Counted from the first letter of the stretch, positions 54,863 through 63,238 are shown. The stretch is DNA of 64,000 nt from JAJZRJ01 sp040757055 (GCA_040757055.1 JBFLXY010000007.1:1-64000); one strand, 5' to 3'. The notes: a model not told the origin generated them from the sequence alone. Made by a program: numbers and translations.

Positions 54863-55717
54863 TCAGGCAACCGGATTGCCCTGGCCAGTCCAGGCCGCAA
54901 GGCCGCCATCGAGATAGCTGACGGCAACGCCCTGGCTGCGGAGTTGTTCGCTCACCGTCTTGCTCACCGAGCCGCCCCGGACGCAGTAGATCACGGTGCG
55001 GCTCTCTTTGGGCAAAGTGGCACCCCACTGCGCTACCTGCTCCGGATCGCGCCAGGTGGCGCCGGGGATCATCCGGGGCGCTGCTTCATGATCCGCCTTG
55101 CGGCGGACATCCAGCAGGGAGACCACCCCTTGGGCGAGCAATTCCTGTAACCGGGCCGTATCGATGATCCGTCCGCTGATCAACCCCTGGATCTCTTCGT
55201 GGTAGCCCAGGTAGCGTCTGAGGGTGGTCTCGTTCTTGCCGTACTTGGGGCAGGTGGTGAGGATTTCCGCAAAGCGGGTTTCCGCATCCTGCTCGTCGTG
55301 GAGCGGGATGATGCCGTCGTGGATGATGTCCACCAGCCGGTCGGCGTAGATGATGATCCGTTCCTCAAGCCGGTTGAGGGTGTAGTCCTTTACCGGCAGC
55401 CCCAGTTCCACCGCCTCCGGCTCGGAGAGGCCGCCGCGGATGTGTTTTTCCATGATGGCGGTGATGGCCGGCGGCAGCCCGAGCTTGGCGCCCAGTTCGG
55501 CGCCGATTCTGCCGTGTTCGATGGCATGGGTCACCCCCTTGCCCAGGTCGTGGAAGAGCGCGCCGCGGCCCACCAGCTCCAGGTCGAGGTCGGCGCCGGT
55601 GCGGCGGGCGATCTCCAGGGCCTTCTCGGCCACCCGTCGGCTGTGTTCGATGTCGCACTCCGCCAGACCGGCCTGACGAAGCAGCTCGATGTCTTGCTGT
55701 TCGATATGGTACTCCAT
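54863..55717 (-). CDS. HD-domain/rhodanese fusion
   Basis: An N-terminal HD phosphohydrolase domain shows H27, the H58-D59 doublet (GALFHDLGKG), H94 and D128, numbered from a start at 55723. A C-terminal rhodanese domain (about 185-286) has active-site Cys247 in YCVRGGSVSKT. The HD half would hydrolyse a phosphoester, and the rhodanese half would move sulfane sulfur or reduce an oxyanion. ATG 55717 has GGGAGGA at proper spacing; ATG 55723 overlaps the previous stop but has it too close. Confidence 0.82.
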   Translation of the reverse strand: MEYHIEQQDIELLRQAGLAECDIEHSRRVAEKALEIARRTGADLDLELVGRGALFHDLGKGVTHAIEHGRIGAELGAKLGLPPAITAIMEKHIRGGLSEPEAVELGLPVKDYTLNRLEERIIIYADRLVDIIHDGIIPLHDEQDAETRFAEILTTCPKYGKNETTLRRYLGYHEEIQGLISGRIIDTARLQELLAQGVVSLLDVRRKADHEAAPRMIPGATWRDPEQVAQWGATLPKESRTVIYCVRGGSVSKTVSEQLRSQGVAVSYLDGGLAAWTGQGNPVA

Positions 55718-55719
55718 GG

Positions 55720-56013
55720 TCATTCCTCCCGGGCCGTGATGCCGAAGTAGCTCTGGGCCTCCTTCATGGCGTCCTTGTACTGGTGGCGGATCTTCTTGAA
55801 CTTGGTGGCCATGTCTTCCCGCAGGTGTTCGATGTACTCCCGCACCCCCTCCTCGCCATACTGCGCGGCGATCTGCGGTCCGAAATCCCAGATGCGGGTG
55901 AAGTCGTGGCGCTCGTTCTTGTTGTCCGGATCGTCGATCCAGCGGTGCAGTTCGGCATACTCCTTGCCGGTTCTCCTCAGGCTGGTTTCGAAGTGTTTTT
56001 CAGTCGGCGGCAT
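55720..56013 (-). CDS. small acidic/basic helical protein of chrB operon
   Basis: 97 residues, highly charged and probably helical (DMATKFKKIRHQYKDAMKEAQ). An AAGGAGGAA site precedes the ATG. I recognise no family. It is sandwiched between chrB and the HD-rhodanese gene, 38 bases after the former and overlapping or abutting the latter, so a shared operon is likely. Confidence 0.6.
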   Translation of the reverse strand: MPPTEKHFETSLRRTGKEYAELHRWIDDPDNKNERHDFTRIWDFGPQIAAQYGEEGVREYIEHLREDMATKFKKIRHQYKDAMKEAQSYFGITAREE

Positions 56014-56051
56014 GGTGGTTCCTCCTTTGCGGTGGCTGGTGAGTTGTTTGG

Positions 56052-57050
56052 TTACGTTGCCTGCGACAGAAAGAGCATCTCGAATATCTCCATTCCCCGG
56101 CGCAGGGTTTCCTGATCATCGGCTGCGGTGTTGCGGATGCCGGTGAGAATTGTTTCCACGCCCTCGGCCTCTGCGGCTCCGTATTTCCCGTCCTTCAGAT
56201 CGAGGTCGTGGATGAGTTCAGCCATTTTGGTGAGCGTCTTTTCCATGAGGCCAAAGGTTTTGAGCAGCACCTCGAAGGTGCAGAGATCGCCCACATGGGT
56301 GAATGCGCCGCCCGGCATGTCGAAGGTGATCGCATCGGCAGGCGTCTTTTGGGCGCTGTCGCTGAAGGTGAAGGTGGCTGCCGGGTCGATGAAACGTTTG
56401 ATAAGCCAGGCCGATGCCATCCGGTCTACAAAGGGTTTTTTCCTGGTGACCCAGGTCCGGCCGCGATAGTCCTCAATGGGTCTGATCGGGATCGTGGCCT
56501 GGAGTTCCGTTTGGCCGGTGGATGAGAGGAGGGCGTCGAGTCCGGCTTTCACGCGGAATAATTGTTTCTCTAAGTCGGTTCCTGCGGGTGAGGAGAAAAA
56601 ATCGAGGCGGTGGACCGCCTCGAATCCCCGTTGCACTTTGGCGAATTGGCTGACCAGTCCCTTGGCTGATTGGCTGCCGCCCTTGTTGATGGCGGTCACG
56701 CGTTGTTCCATGTCAGAGAGCCCCTTAACAACAGGTGCGTATTCCTGCGTCCGCTGCTGGTTGAAAAGTTCGATCAGTTCCGCATCCGCCATGGTGTCGA
56801 TATGCGCAACCCGAACAAAGGCCGCTTCGCCGCCCATGGCCGCAATCTCGTCGGTGAGCCATTGGACGAACTCAAGCTGTTCGTCCCCTTGCGGCAAGAG
56901 GTAGACTGCGCCCTTGAGTTGGATGGCTCCGGAACCAAGGAGTTTCCGCCACACCTTCATGCGGTTGTTTACCGGCTTGGCTGGGACGGAATAGAAAAAG
57001 AGAATCCAGCCATCTGGCCCGGTTGGTCGTTTGGTCGATGCTTTCTTCAT
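56052..57050 (-). CDS. chrB: chromate resistance protein ChrB
   Basis: 332 residues. The N-terminal part has the ChrB-N pattern (WILFFYSVPAKPVNNRMKVWRKLLGSGAIQLKGAVYLLP). The C-terminal domain has the ChrB hallmark RTWVTRKKPFVDRMASAWLIKRFIDPAA...FDMPGGAFTHVGDLCTFE. ChrB is a chromate-sensing regulator in known systems, and its C-terminal domain also occurs as a resistance enzyme-like module. Here it is the second gene of a seven-gene operon, with an operator-like palindrome upstream of the first. Confidence 0.85.
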   Translation of the reverse strand: MKKASTKRPTGPDGWILFFYSVPAKPVNNRMKVWRKLLGSGAIQLKGAVYLLPQGDEQLEFVQWLTDEIAAMGGEAAFVRVAHIDTMADAELIELFNQQRTQEYAPVVKGLSDMEQRVTAINKGGSQSAKGLVSQFAKVQRGFEAVHRLDFFSSPAGTDLEKQLFRVKAGLDALLSSTGQTELQATIPIRPIEDYRGRTWVTRKKPFVDRMASAWLIKRFIDPAATFTFSDSAQKTPADAITFDMPGGAFTHVGDLCTFEVLLKTFGLMEKTLTKMAELIHDLDLKDGKYGAAEAEGVETILTGIRNTAADDQETLRRGMEIFEMLFLSQAT

Positions 57051-57087
57051 AGTCCGTCCCTGTCACCGTTCTTGGAAGAGTCTTCTG

Positions 57088-57354
57088 TCACAGCCGTACC
57101 CGGCAACCGTGACGTTTTTGGTGTTTCCGCTGTGCGCGATGCGGCCGACGAGCCCTCTTTGCCGTTGCTGCCGGCGCGGCAACCGTTGCCGGCAGAGTGA
57201 AGGTCCCCGTCTCGGCAAGGGCGGCCGCGACAAAGGCGTCATCCCAAGAGCGGGTGATTTCGTGGAGTCTCCAGTCTGCCGGCGGGAATTCACGGGCCTC
57301 TGCCAGTGCAACATCGGTGAACAAAAGGTTCAGCTTTTGGGTGATGGTTGTCAT
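57088..57354 (-). CDS. small protein, first gene of chrB operon
   Basis: 88 residues from the ATG at 57354, preceded by GGGAGGATTC. The first 60 residues look ordinary (NLLFTDVALAEAREFPPADWRLHEI); the end is very basic (KRARRPHRAQRKHQKRH). I recognise no family. The basic tail could be a functional extension or an effect of a frameshift. It lies 38 bases before chrB. Confidence 0.5.
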   Translation of the reverse strand: MTTITQKLNLLFTDVALAEAREFPPADWRLHEITRSWDDAFVAAALAETGTFTLPATVAAPAATAKRARRPHRAQRKHQKRHGCRVRL

Positions 57355-57398
57355 GGCGAATCCTCCCGGGTGTTGTGCATGTTGTTCTGTTTGTAACA

Positions 57399-57427
57399 AC
57401 GGTAACAATTGTTACATTTGTTGTCAA
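57399..57427 (-). promoter_or_regulatory. promoter with palindromic operator for the chrB operon
   Basis: On the minus strand TTGACA (57427-57422) is followed after 17 bases by TACCGT (57404-57399). The perfect 14-bp palindrome GTAACAATTGTTAC (57402-57415) fills the spacer, where a bound repressor would block RNA polymerase. ChrB itself is a candidate ligand-binding regulator. Confidence 0.65.
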
Positions 57428-57604
57428 CTGAGAAAAAAGCCCTGTAATTTTGGTAAGTTGGTGGCTCGGTGAAAAATGGGAGGGCGGAGCAGATCGTTCT
57501 GGCCAAGAGTGGCCAAGGGGCGCGGGGTAAGGAAAGGATAAAGAATTGGACGAGGAAGAGCGGTGCTGTAGGCAGCGGTCAGAAGGGAGGGCGGGCCCTG
57601 AATT
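57428..57604. other. intergenic between chrB operon and folE2
   Basis: 177 bases of unremarkable GC-rich DNA upstream of the minus-strand chrB operon promoter and downstream of folE2. I see no gene or strong hairpin. Confidence 0.4.
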
Positions 57605-58342
57605 TCAGCGCAGTTCGTCGCTGTCCACGTAGGCGTAGGCGCTGTGCTTGTGGATCGACTCGAAGCTCTCCACCCCCACCGAGAACCAGGCGATGGTGGG
57701 GTGGGTCAGCGCTGCCTCCGCCACCTTGCGCACCACGTCCTCGACGAACATCGGGTTGTCGTAGGCCCGCTCGGTGACGAATTTCTCATCCGGCCTTTTT
57801 AAGAGGGCAAAGACCTCGCAGGAGGCGCCGGCTTCGGCCATGGCGATGAGATCCTCCAGCCAGATGAAGTCGGTGTACTTGACGTTGAGGTTCACCTCGC
57901 CCCGCTGGTTGTGGGCGCCCATGGCGCTGATCTCCTTGGAGCAGGGGCAGAGGGTGGTGACCGGCACCCAGACTGAGAGCATGAAGTCCTCGTCCTGGCC
58001 GACGCCGCCGGTGAAGCGGCAGGTGTATTCCATGAGGCTTGGCGTGCCGCTGACCGGCGCGCGCTTTTCGATGAAATAGGGAAAAGTCATCTCCACGTGG
58101 GCGGACTCGGCCCGCAGCCGCTCCCTGACCTCCAGGAGCAGCCGGCGGAAGATGCGGTTGCTCATCTCGTCCTGATGCGTGTTCAGCACCTCGATGAAGG
58201 CGGCCACGCAGCTGTCGCGGTACTGGCGGGGCAGGTTGGCCTGGAGATCGATGCTGGCCACGGTCTGCTGCAACCCGCCGGACTTCTCCCGTACGGTGAT
58301 GGGGTAGCGGATGTTGGTGATGCCGACGCTTTTGAGTTCCAT
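57605..58342 (-). CDS. folE2: GTP cyclohydrolase FolE2 (type IB)
   Basis: 245 residues from the ATG at 58342. ITVREKSGGLQQTVASIDLQANLP, the metal-binding/catalytic Cys region LCPCSKEISAMGAHNQRG and the terminal ESFESIHKHSAYAYVDSDEL are FolE2 hallmarks. It converts GTP to dihydroneopterin triphosphate for folate synthesis, using metals other than Zn when Zn is scarce. The open frame continues upstream to 59305 only as antisense shadow. Confidence 0.93.
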   Translation of the reverse strand: MELKSVGITNIRYPITVREKSGGLQQTVASIDLQANLPRQYRDSCVAAFIEVLNTHQDEMSNRIFRRLLLEVRERLRAESAHVEMTFPYFIEKRAPVSGTPSLMEYTCRFTGGVGQDEDFMLSVWVPVTTLCPCSKEISAMGAHNQRGEVNLNVKYTDFIWLEDLIAMAEAGASCEVFALLKRPDEKFVTERAYDNPMFVEDVVRKVAEAALTHPTIAWFSVGVESFESIHKHSAYAYVDSDELR

Positions 58343-58501
58343 GGTGAGGTGTCTTATACCCCGTTTTCGCCGCTTCTCAAAGCCAAAGGTGTCTCGCACG
58401 GAAAAGCGGTGGTGCCCGGTAAGCGGCAGCGCCACAAGAGCGTAGCTGAACCGCCGGAAGTGTGGTAGGCTGGTGGCCAATCCGGCGTGGCACAGGCAGC
58501 A

Positions 58502-58894
58502 ATGACCGCAGACGAGAAAATCCGCATCGACAAATGGCTGTGGGCGGCCCGCTTCTTCAAGACCCGTTCCCAGGCCGCCGAGGCCGTGGCCGGCGGCAAG
58601 GTGCACGTGGGAGGGCTGCGGGTCAAGCCGGCCCGCGCCATCGGCGTGGGCGAGGAAGTGCGGATCCAGAAGGGGCCGTACGAGTTCGTGGTGACCGTGC
58701 TGGGGCTGGCGCCCAGGCGGCTTGCCGCCCCTGAGGCACAGCAACTCTATCGCGAGACCGCGGCCAGCCAGGAGCAGCGCGAGGCCGTGCGTGAGGAACG
58801 GCGGTTGCGGCGGGAGGCCGGCATCGTCCCGCCGGCCTCCCGGCCCGGGAAAAGGGACCGGCGGCTGATCAAGAAATTCATCCGCAAGGATTAG
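58502..58894 (+). CDS. S4-domain RNA-binding protein, Hsp15/HslR-like
   Basis: 130 residues. The S4 domain reads IRIDKWLWAARFFKTRSQAAEAVAGGKVHVGGLRVKPARAI, as in HslR, which rescues stalled 50S subunits. A charged C-terminal tail ends in KRDRRLIKKFIRKD. The ATG at 58502 is preferred; an in-frame GTG at 58487 exists. It diverges from folE2 across 159 bases. Confidence 0.85.
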   Translation: MTADEKIRIDKWLWAARFFKTRSQAAEAVAGGKVHVGGLRVKPARAIGVGEEVRIQKGPYEFVVTVLGLAPRRLAAPEAQQLYRETAASQEQREAVREERRLRREAGIVPPASRPGKRDRRLIKKFIRKD

Positions 58895-58997
58895 CAGAGC
58901 GGGGAGTGAGGAGTCAGGAGGGAGGAGGGTTCGTTTGGGTATCTCCAGGATTCTGGCTTCAATTTTTGAATACGTACAACCAGAAAAGGAGCGGGGC
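58895..58997. repeat. short GGAGTCAGGAGG-rich repeat upstream of purH
   Basis: Words GGAGTGAGGAGTCAGGAGGGAGGAGG (58902-58927) and CAGGATTCTGGCTTC resemble the inverted repeat at 26668. Its Shine-Dalgarno-like runs could confuse ribosomes. No separate gene is seen. Confidence 0.4.
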
Positions 58998-59615
58998 ATG
59001 CGCAAGGCGGAACGGGCATTGATCAGTCTCACCGATAAATCCGGCATCGAGGATTTTGCAAAAGAACTGGAGAAACTGGGGATCGAGATCCTCTCCACCG
59101 GCGGCACCGCCAAGAAGATGCGGGAGAGCGGCATCAGGGTGAAGGATGTGGCCGAGTTCACCGGTTTTCCCGAGATGCTGGACGGCCGGGTCAAGACCCT
59201 GCACCCCAAGGTGCATGGCGGCATCCTCGCCCAGAAGACCAACCCGGACCACGTGAAGCAGATGGCCGAGCACGGTCTTGAGGCCATCGACATCGTGGCG
59301 GTCAACCTCTACGCCTTTGAGAAGACCGTGACCAACCCCGCCTGCACCCTGGGTGACGCCATCGAGAACATCGACATCGGCGGCCCCACCATGCTGCGCT
59401 CCTCGGCCAAGAATTTCCACGACGTCACCGTCATCGTCGATCCGGCCGACTATCCGCAGGTCTTGAAGGAGCTGAAAGAGCAGGGCAACACCACCTTGAA
59501 GACCCGCTTCCGTCTGGCGGTCAAGGTCTTCGAGCTGACCTCCGCCTACGATACCGCCATCACCAAATGGCTCAAGACGGTGAACGTGGAGACCAACCCT
59601 TACTTCGCGGAGTGA
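58998..59615 (+). CDS. purH: stand-alone IMP cyclohydrolase
   Basis: 205 residues from the ATG at 58998. The MGS-like fold appears as ALISLTDKSGIEDFAKELEKLGIEILSTGGTAKKM and ENIDIGGPTMLRSSAKNF, matching the N-terminal half of PurH. The AICAR transformylase half is absent, because the protein ends at YFAE where that domain would begin. It makes IMP from FAICAR, so a separate formylating enzyme is needed elsewhere. It is followed by a purN-like gene after 3 bases. Confidence 0.9.
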   Translation: MRKAERALISLTDKSGIEDFAKELEKLGIEILSTGGTAKKMRESGIRVKDVAEFTGFPEMLDGRVKTLHPKVHGGILAQKTNPDHVKQMAEHGLEAIDIVAVNLYAFEKTVTNPACTLGDAIENIDIGGPTMLRSSAKNFHDVTVIVDPADYPQVLKELKEQGNTTLKTRFRLAVKVFELTSAYDTAITKWLKTVNVETNPYFAE

Positions 59616-59618
59616 GCC

Positions 59619-60191
59619 ATGCGGCTGGGCATACTGCTTTCCGGCTCCGGCCGGACCCTGGACAATTTCCACCAGCGGATCAAGGCCGGTACCATGGCCG
59701 GCGAGATCGTGGTGGTGATCTCCAACACCGCCGATGCCCTGGGGCTTGCCAAGGCGAGAAACTACGGCTACCCGGCTTTTAGCGCCAAGGGCAACGAGGC
59801 GATCAACGCCCTGATCGAGGAGTACCGGGTCGATCTGGTGCTGCTGGCCGGTTTTCTCAAGCTCTACGCGCCGCCGGCGCGGCTGAAGCGGGCCGTGCTC
59901 AACATCCACCCGTCGTTGATTCCTTCCTTCTGCGGGGCCGGCATGTACGGCATGAAGGTGCACCGGGCGGTGCATGCCCGCGGGGTCAAGGTGAGCGGCT
60001 GCACCGTCCATTTCGCCAACGAGATCTACGACGAAGGACCCATCGTGGTGCAGAAATGCGTGGCCCTGGAACCGGGAGATACACCGGAGGATATTGCCGG
60101 CAGGGTTTTTGCCGCCGAGTGCGAAGCCTACCCCGAAGCGGTCAACATGGTGGCCGCCCGAGGGGTGGACGCCTTCTGGCCCGCGCCATAA
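59619..60191 (+). CDS. purN: phosphoribosylglycinamide formyltransferase-like
   Basis: 190 residues. ILLSGSGRTLDNFHQRI, VLLAGFLKL, the catalytic NIHPSLIPSFCGAGMYG and GCTVHFANEIYDEGPIVVQ are PurN-type formyltransferase motifs. It transfers formyl from 10-formyl-THF to GAR. The motif after NIHPSL is unusual (CGAGMYGMKVH), which could mean altered acceptor specificity. It pairs with the purH cyclohydrolase. Confidence 0.85.
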   Translation: MRLGILLSGSGRTLDNFHQRIKAGTMAGEIVVVISNTADALGLAKARNYGYPAFSAKGNEAINALIEEYRVDLVLLAGFLKLYAPPARLKRAVLNIHPSLIPSFCGAGMYGMKVHRAVHARGVKVSGCTVHFANEIYDEGPIVVQKCVALEPGDTPEDIAGRVFAAECEAYPEAVNMVAARGVDAFWPAP

Positions 60192-60267
60192 TTCCCTTGA
60201 GCGGAGCGGGTCCGGTGGGGTAAGTTAAGTTGTATTGGAGGGCACTGGCTCTCCGGCCAAGGCTTTA

Positions 60268-60423
60268 GCAGGCCGTTGAAAAACTTGTTTTTCGGCGGCC
60301 TGCGTCCGGTCCAGGGATGGCCGGTCATCCGGCACGTCGGTAACGTGCCGGAATGGTGAGACCGTGCCGGATTCACTTCGGCACGGTCGTGGTTGAAAAA
60401 GATCATGGATGACTTTTTTCAAC
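60268..60423. repeat. multi-hairpin dispersed repeat, copy B
   Basis: 156 bp. It shares ends with copy A, but its inner stems are TCCGGCACG/CGTGCCGGA and GACCGTGCCG/CGGCACGGTC, both perfect and different from copy A's. The loop word ATTCACTT is kept. It lies between purN and pyrR. Confidence 0.85.
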
Positions 60424-60444
60424 ATCTTGTTAGGGGGTGCGGCG

Positions 60445-60981
60445 ATGGAAAGCAGGACGCGGGTGATGAGCGCGGAGGATATCGAGCGGTCCCTGAACCG
60501 GATTGCCATGCAGATCGCCGAGCGCAACCATGGGGTGGAACACCTTGCCCTCATCGGCATCCATACCGGCGGCGTCTATCTCGCCCAACGGCTGCAGCGC
60601 ATCGTGCTGGAGCGGGAAAAGACCACCCTGCCCACCGGCAGCCTCGACATCACCCTCTACCGGGATGATTGGAGTCTGGCCACCCAGAACCCCGTGCTGA
60701 AAAGGACCGACATCGATTTCCCCCTGGCCGATCGGGTGGTGGTGCTGGTGGACGACGTGATCTACACCGGCCGCACCATCCGGGCCGCGCTGGATGCGAT
60801 CATGGACCTGGGCCGGCCGCGCAGCATCCAGCTGGCGGCACTCATCGACCGCGGTGGCCGCGAGTTGCCCATTCAGGCCGATTACACGGGCATGGACATC
60901 CAGGTGGGCGTCGACGAGCATGTTCATGTGCTGCTGCGGGAGCATGACGGCAGCGATGAGGTGCTGCTGGTCCAGCGCTAG
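60445..60981 (+). CDS. pyrR: bifunctional pyr operon regulator/uracil phosphoribosyltransferase PyrR
   Basis: 178 residues. The PRPP-binding VVVLVDDVIYTGRTIRAAL motif (about 99-112) and the LALIGIHTGGVYLAQRL box are typical. PyrR binds pyr mRNA in response to UMP in many bacteria and has weak UPRTase activity. ATG 60445 follows TAGGGGGTG. No pyr biosynthetic gene is adjacent. The gene is flanked by two direct copies of the dispersed repeat. Confidence 0.92.
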   Translation: MESRTRVMSAEDIERSLNRIAMQIAERNHGVEHLALIGIHTGGVYLAQRLQRIVLEREKTTLPTGSLDITLYRDDWSLATQNPVLKRTDIDFPLADRVVVLVDDVIYTGRTIRAALDAIMDLGRPRSIQLAALIDRGGRELPIQADYTGMDIQVGVDEHVHVLLREHDGSDEVLLVQR

Positions 60982-61082
60982 CAGGCCGTTGAAAAGCCTG
61001 TTTTTCGGCGGCCTGCGTGCGCCCCACGGAAGTGAATTCCGCGGGTTCGTGGTTGAAAAAGGTCAGGGAAGACTTTTTCAAC
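60981..61082. repeat. multi-hairpin dispersed repeat, copy C (short)
   Basis: 102 bp. It has the same ends as copies A and B but one inner stem is deleted. The loop word is AAGTGAAT, the reverse complement of ATTCACTT in A and B, so the loop is inverted. It begins on the last base of pyrR. Confidence 0.82.
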
Positions 61083-61121
61083 ATTCTGCCAGGAGGTGCC
61101 GGCCAGCCGGGAAGGGGGAAG

Positions 61122-62537
61122 ATGGAGCCGAAGTGGGAAGACAGCGCGGCCCTGGAACGCATCCGGCGGCGCATCCGCGAAAAGGGCGAGAGTTACCGGC
61201 GCTACAATTTCTCCGAGGCGCAGCACGCCTTGTTGCGGACCTTTTTCGACCTGGCCCAGGAATATGACGCCATGGAGGACTTCTACCGGGTCTGCGTGGT
61301 GGCGCCCCGGGAGTTCCTCGGCTTCGACAGCCGCCTTTACGTACTCGACCAGTCCCGCCAGCATCTGCAGCTCGTCTGCGACAGCGTCGGCGGTCTGGTC
61401 AGGCCGCCCCGGGATGCCGCCCCCACCCTGCGCCTGACCTGTGCCACCTACGAGGTGGAGGATTCCTGTTACGTGCCCATCCACCGCAAGCCGCCCTCCA
61501 GCGAGGAGGAAAAGGGCGGCCGCCGGGAACTCACCGATCTGGTGCTCGGGATGCTGGAGGTCTACCCCGCCGCGCGGCTCACCCCCGCCGACCGCTTCTT
61601 CCTGCGCAAGTATTCCAACCGCATCGGCTACAACCTGCACAACCGCTTCATCGCCCAGCAGAACATCCGCCACTTGAAGTTCATCAACAACCTGGTGATG
61701 GATATCGAGCACAACGTCATCACCCCCAACATGTACTTCAAGCATCTCTTCAACCAACTCCGCAAGCGGATCAAGGAACTGGAGGAGGTGAAAAGGCTTT
61801 TTCTGGAGCTGAAGGCGGCGGCAAAACCGGAGGGAGAGGCCGGGGCCGCCTGCGAAACCCTCACCTCCCGGCTGTCCAACCTCTACGAAGAGCTGATGGC
61901 CAACCACCACGAACTCCAGGAGCACCACGCCCACTACAGCCTCTTTCTCGAAAGCCTCTTCCGGCGCGACCATTTTCGCAAGGGCCATCTGGTGCTGCGG
62001 CCCAAGAGCTGTTCCATCGAAAAGGAGATCATCATCCCCCAGCTGGAGCATTACGTCGGCCGGCTGGAGCGGCGCGGCATCGTGATCGAACAGCCCCGCG
62101 ACATGATCGACGAGGAGATCCCCCTCCAGGTCGATGTGGGGCTGCTGTCGCAGGTCTATGCCAACCTCTTTTCCAATGCGGTGAAGTACACCGACGAAGT
62201 TGTCGATCGCCGCGGCAACCGCAAGCGGGCCATGGCCTACGGCCGTGAGATTCTGCGCGGGTTCTTCGGCTCCGGCAAGGACGGCATCAAGTTCAATGTC
62301 TTCACCACCGGCCGGCATCTCAGCGCTGAGGAAGCCGGGGCGATCTACAAGGACGGCTTCCGCGGCGAACGTGGCAAGGATGAACCCGGCACCGGCCATG
62401 GCCTCTCCTTTGTCAAGCATGTGGTGGAGATCCACGGCGGCATGGTGGGGTACGAGCCGACCGAGGAGGGCAACAACTTCTACTTCATCCTGCCGTTGTC
62501 GGACGGCGCCGGTGAAGACGCGGCCCGGCAGGGCTAG
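61122..62537 (+). CDS. GAF-type sensor histidine kinase
   Basis: 471 residues, no membrane segment. Residues about 30-190 look GAF-like (FYRVCVVAPREFLGFDSRLYVL). A helical segment contains LVMDIEHNVITPNMYFKH, a plausible phospho-His region. The HATPase has N-box (YANLFSNAVKYTDE) and G2 (GTGHGLSFVKHVVEIHGG). ATG 61122 with AAGGGGGAAG is chosen; an upstream frame enters the repeat. It would sense a cytoplasmic signal. No adjacent response regulator is seen. Confidence 0.8.
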   Translation: MEPKWEDSAALERIRRRIREKGESYRRYNFSEAQHALLRTFFDLAQEYDAMEDFYRVCVVAPREFLGFDSRLYVLDQSRQHLQLVCDSVGGLVRPPRDAAPTLRLTCATYEVEDSCYVPIHRKPPSSEEEKGGRRELTDLVLGMLEVYPAARLTPADRFFLRKYSNRIGYNLHNRFIAQQNIRHLKFINNLVMDIEHNVITPNMYFKHLFNQLRKRIKELEEVKRLFLELKAAAKPEGEAGAACETLTSRLSNLYEELMANHHELQEHHAHYSLFLESLFRRDHFRKGHLVLRPKSCSIEKEIIIPQLEHYVGRLERRGIVIEQPRDMIDEEIPLQVDVGLLSQVYANLFSNAVKYTDEVVDRRGNRKRAMAYGREILRGFFGSGKDGIKFNVFTTGRHLSAEEAGAIYKDGFRGERGKDEPGTGHGLSFVKHVVEIHGGMVGYEPTEEGNNFYFILPLSDGAGEDAARQG

Positions 62538-62542
62538 CCCCC

Positions 62543-63238
62543 ATGTTTCCGCTCAAGGACGATGTGCCCGCCGAGCGTTTCCCGGCGGTGAATCTTCTGC
62601 TCATCGCCGCCAACGTGCTGGTCTTCCTCTATCAGCTCACCCTGGGACGCGACGGCATGGAGGCCTTTGTCTACGACTACGGCTTCGTCCCGGCCCGGTT
62701 TTTTGACGGCGAGGGGCCGCCGCTGCTGCCGATCTTCACCTCCATGTTCCTGCACGGCAACCTGCTCCACATCCTGGCCAACATGTGGATGCTCTGGGTC
62801 TTTGGCGACAACGTCGAGGACCGCATGGGCCATGGCCGCTATCTGCTCTTTTACCTTCTCTGCGGCGTGGCGGCGGTGGCGGCCCAGGTCTGGTCGGCGC
62901 CGGAGGCGGCGGTGCCGATGATCGGGGCGAGCGGCGCCATCGCCGGGGTGCTCGGCGCCTATTTCCTCCTCTTCCCCGGGGCCCGCATCCTCACGTTCAT
63001 CCCGGTCTTCATCTTTTTCTACCTCCTGGAGGTGCCGGCGGTTTTCTTCATCGGCTTCTGGTTTTTCCTCCAGTTTTTGCAGGGCACCATGCAGCAGTTG
63101 AGCGCGGCGGGCGGTTCCGAAGGCGGCGTGGCGTGGTGGGCGCACGTGGGCGGCTTTGTCGGCGGTATCGTGCTGGTGCGCTTTTTCGTCCGCAACTTCC
63201 GGCGCTGGCGTTTCTTTGCCGGCGGGGAGGAGGCATGA
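62543..63238 (+). CDS. rhomboid-family intramembrane serine protease
   Basis: 231 residues, six or seven membrane helices. The catalytic Ser is in GASGAIAGVLG and the His in WWAHVGGFVGG, with the HGNLLHILANMWMLWVFG helix typical of rhomboids. It cleaves transmembrane substrates within the bilayer. It ends four bases into the U32 gene. Confidence 0.93.
   Translation: MFPLKDDVPAERFPAVNLLLIAANVLVFLYQLTLGRDGMEAFVYDYGFVPARFFDGEGPPLLPIFTSMFLHGNLLHILANMWMLWVFGDNVEDRMGHGRYLLFYLLCGVAAVAAQVWSAPEAAVPMIGASGAIAGVLGAYFLLFPGARILTFIPVFIFFYLLEVPAVFFIGFWFFLQFLQGTMQQLSAAGGSEGGVAWWAHVGGFVGGIVLVRFFVRNFRRWRFFAGGEEA

Noticed and set aside
58343..59305. N-terminal extension of folE2
   Set aside because: The open frame continues antisense to the S4 protein and purH genes; the conserved FolE2 start is at 58342.
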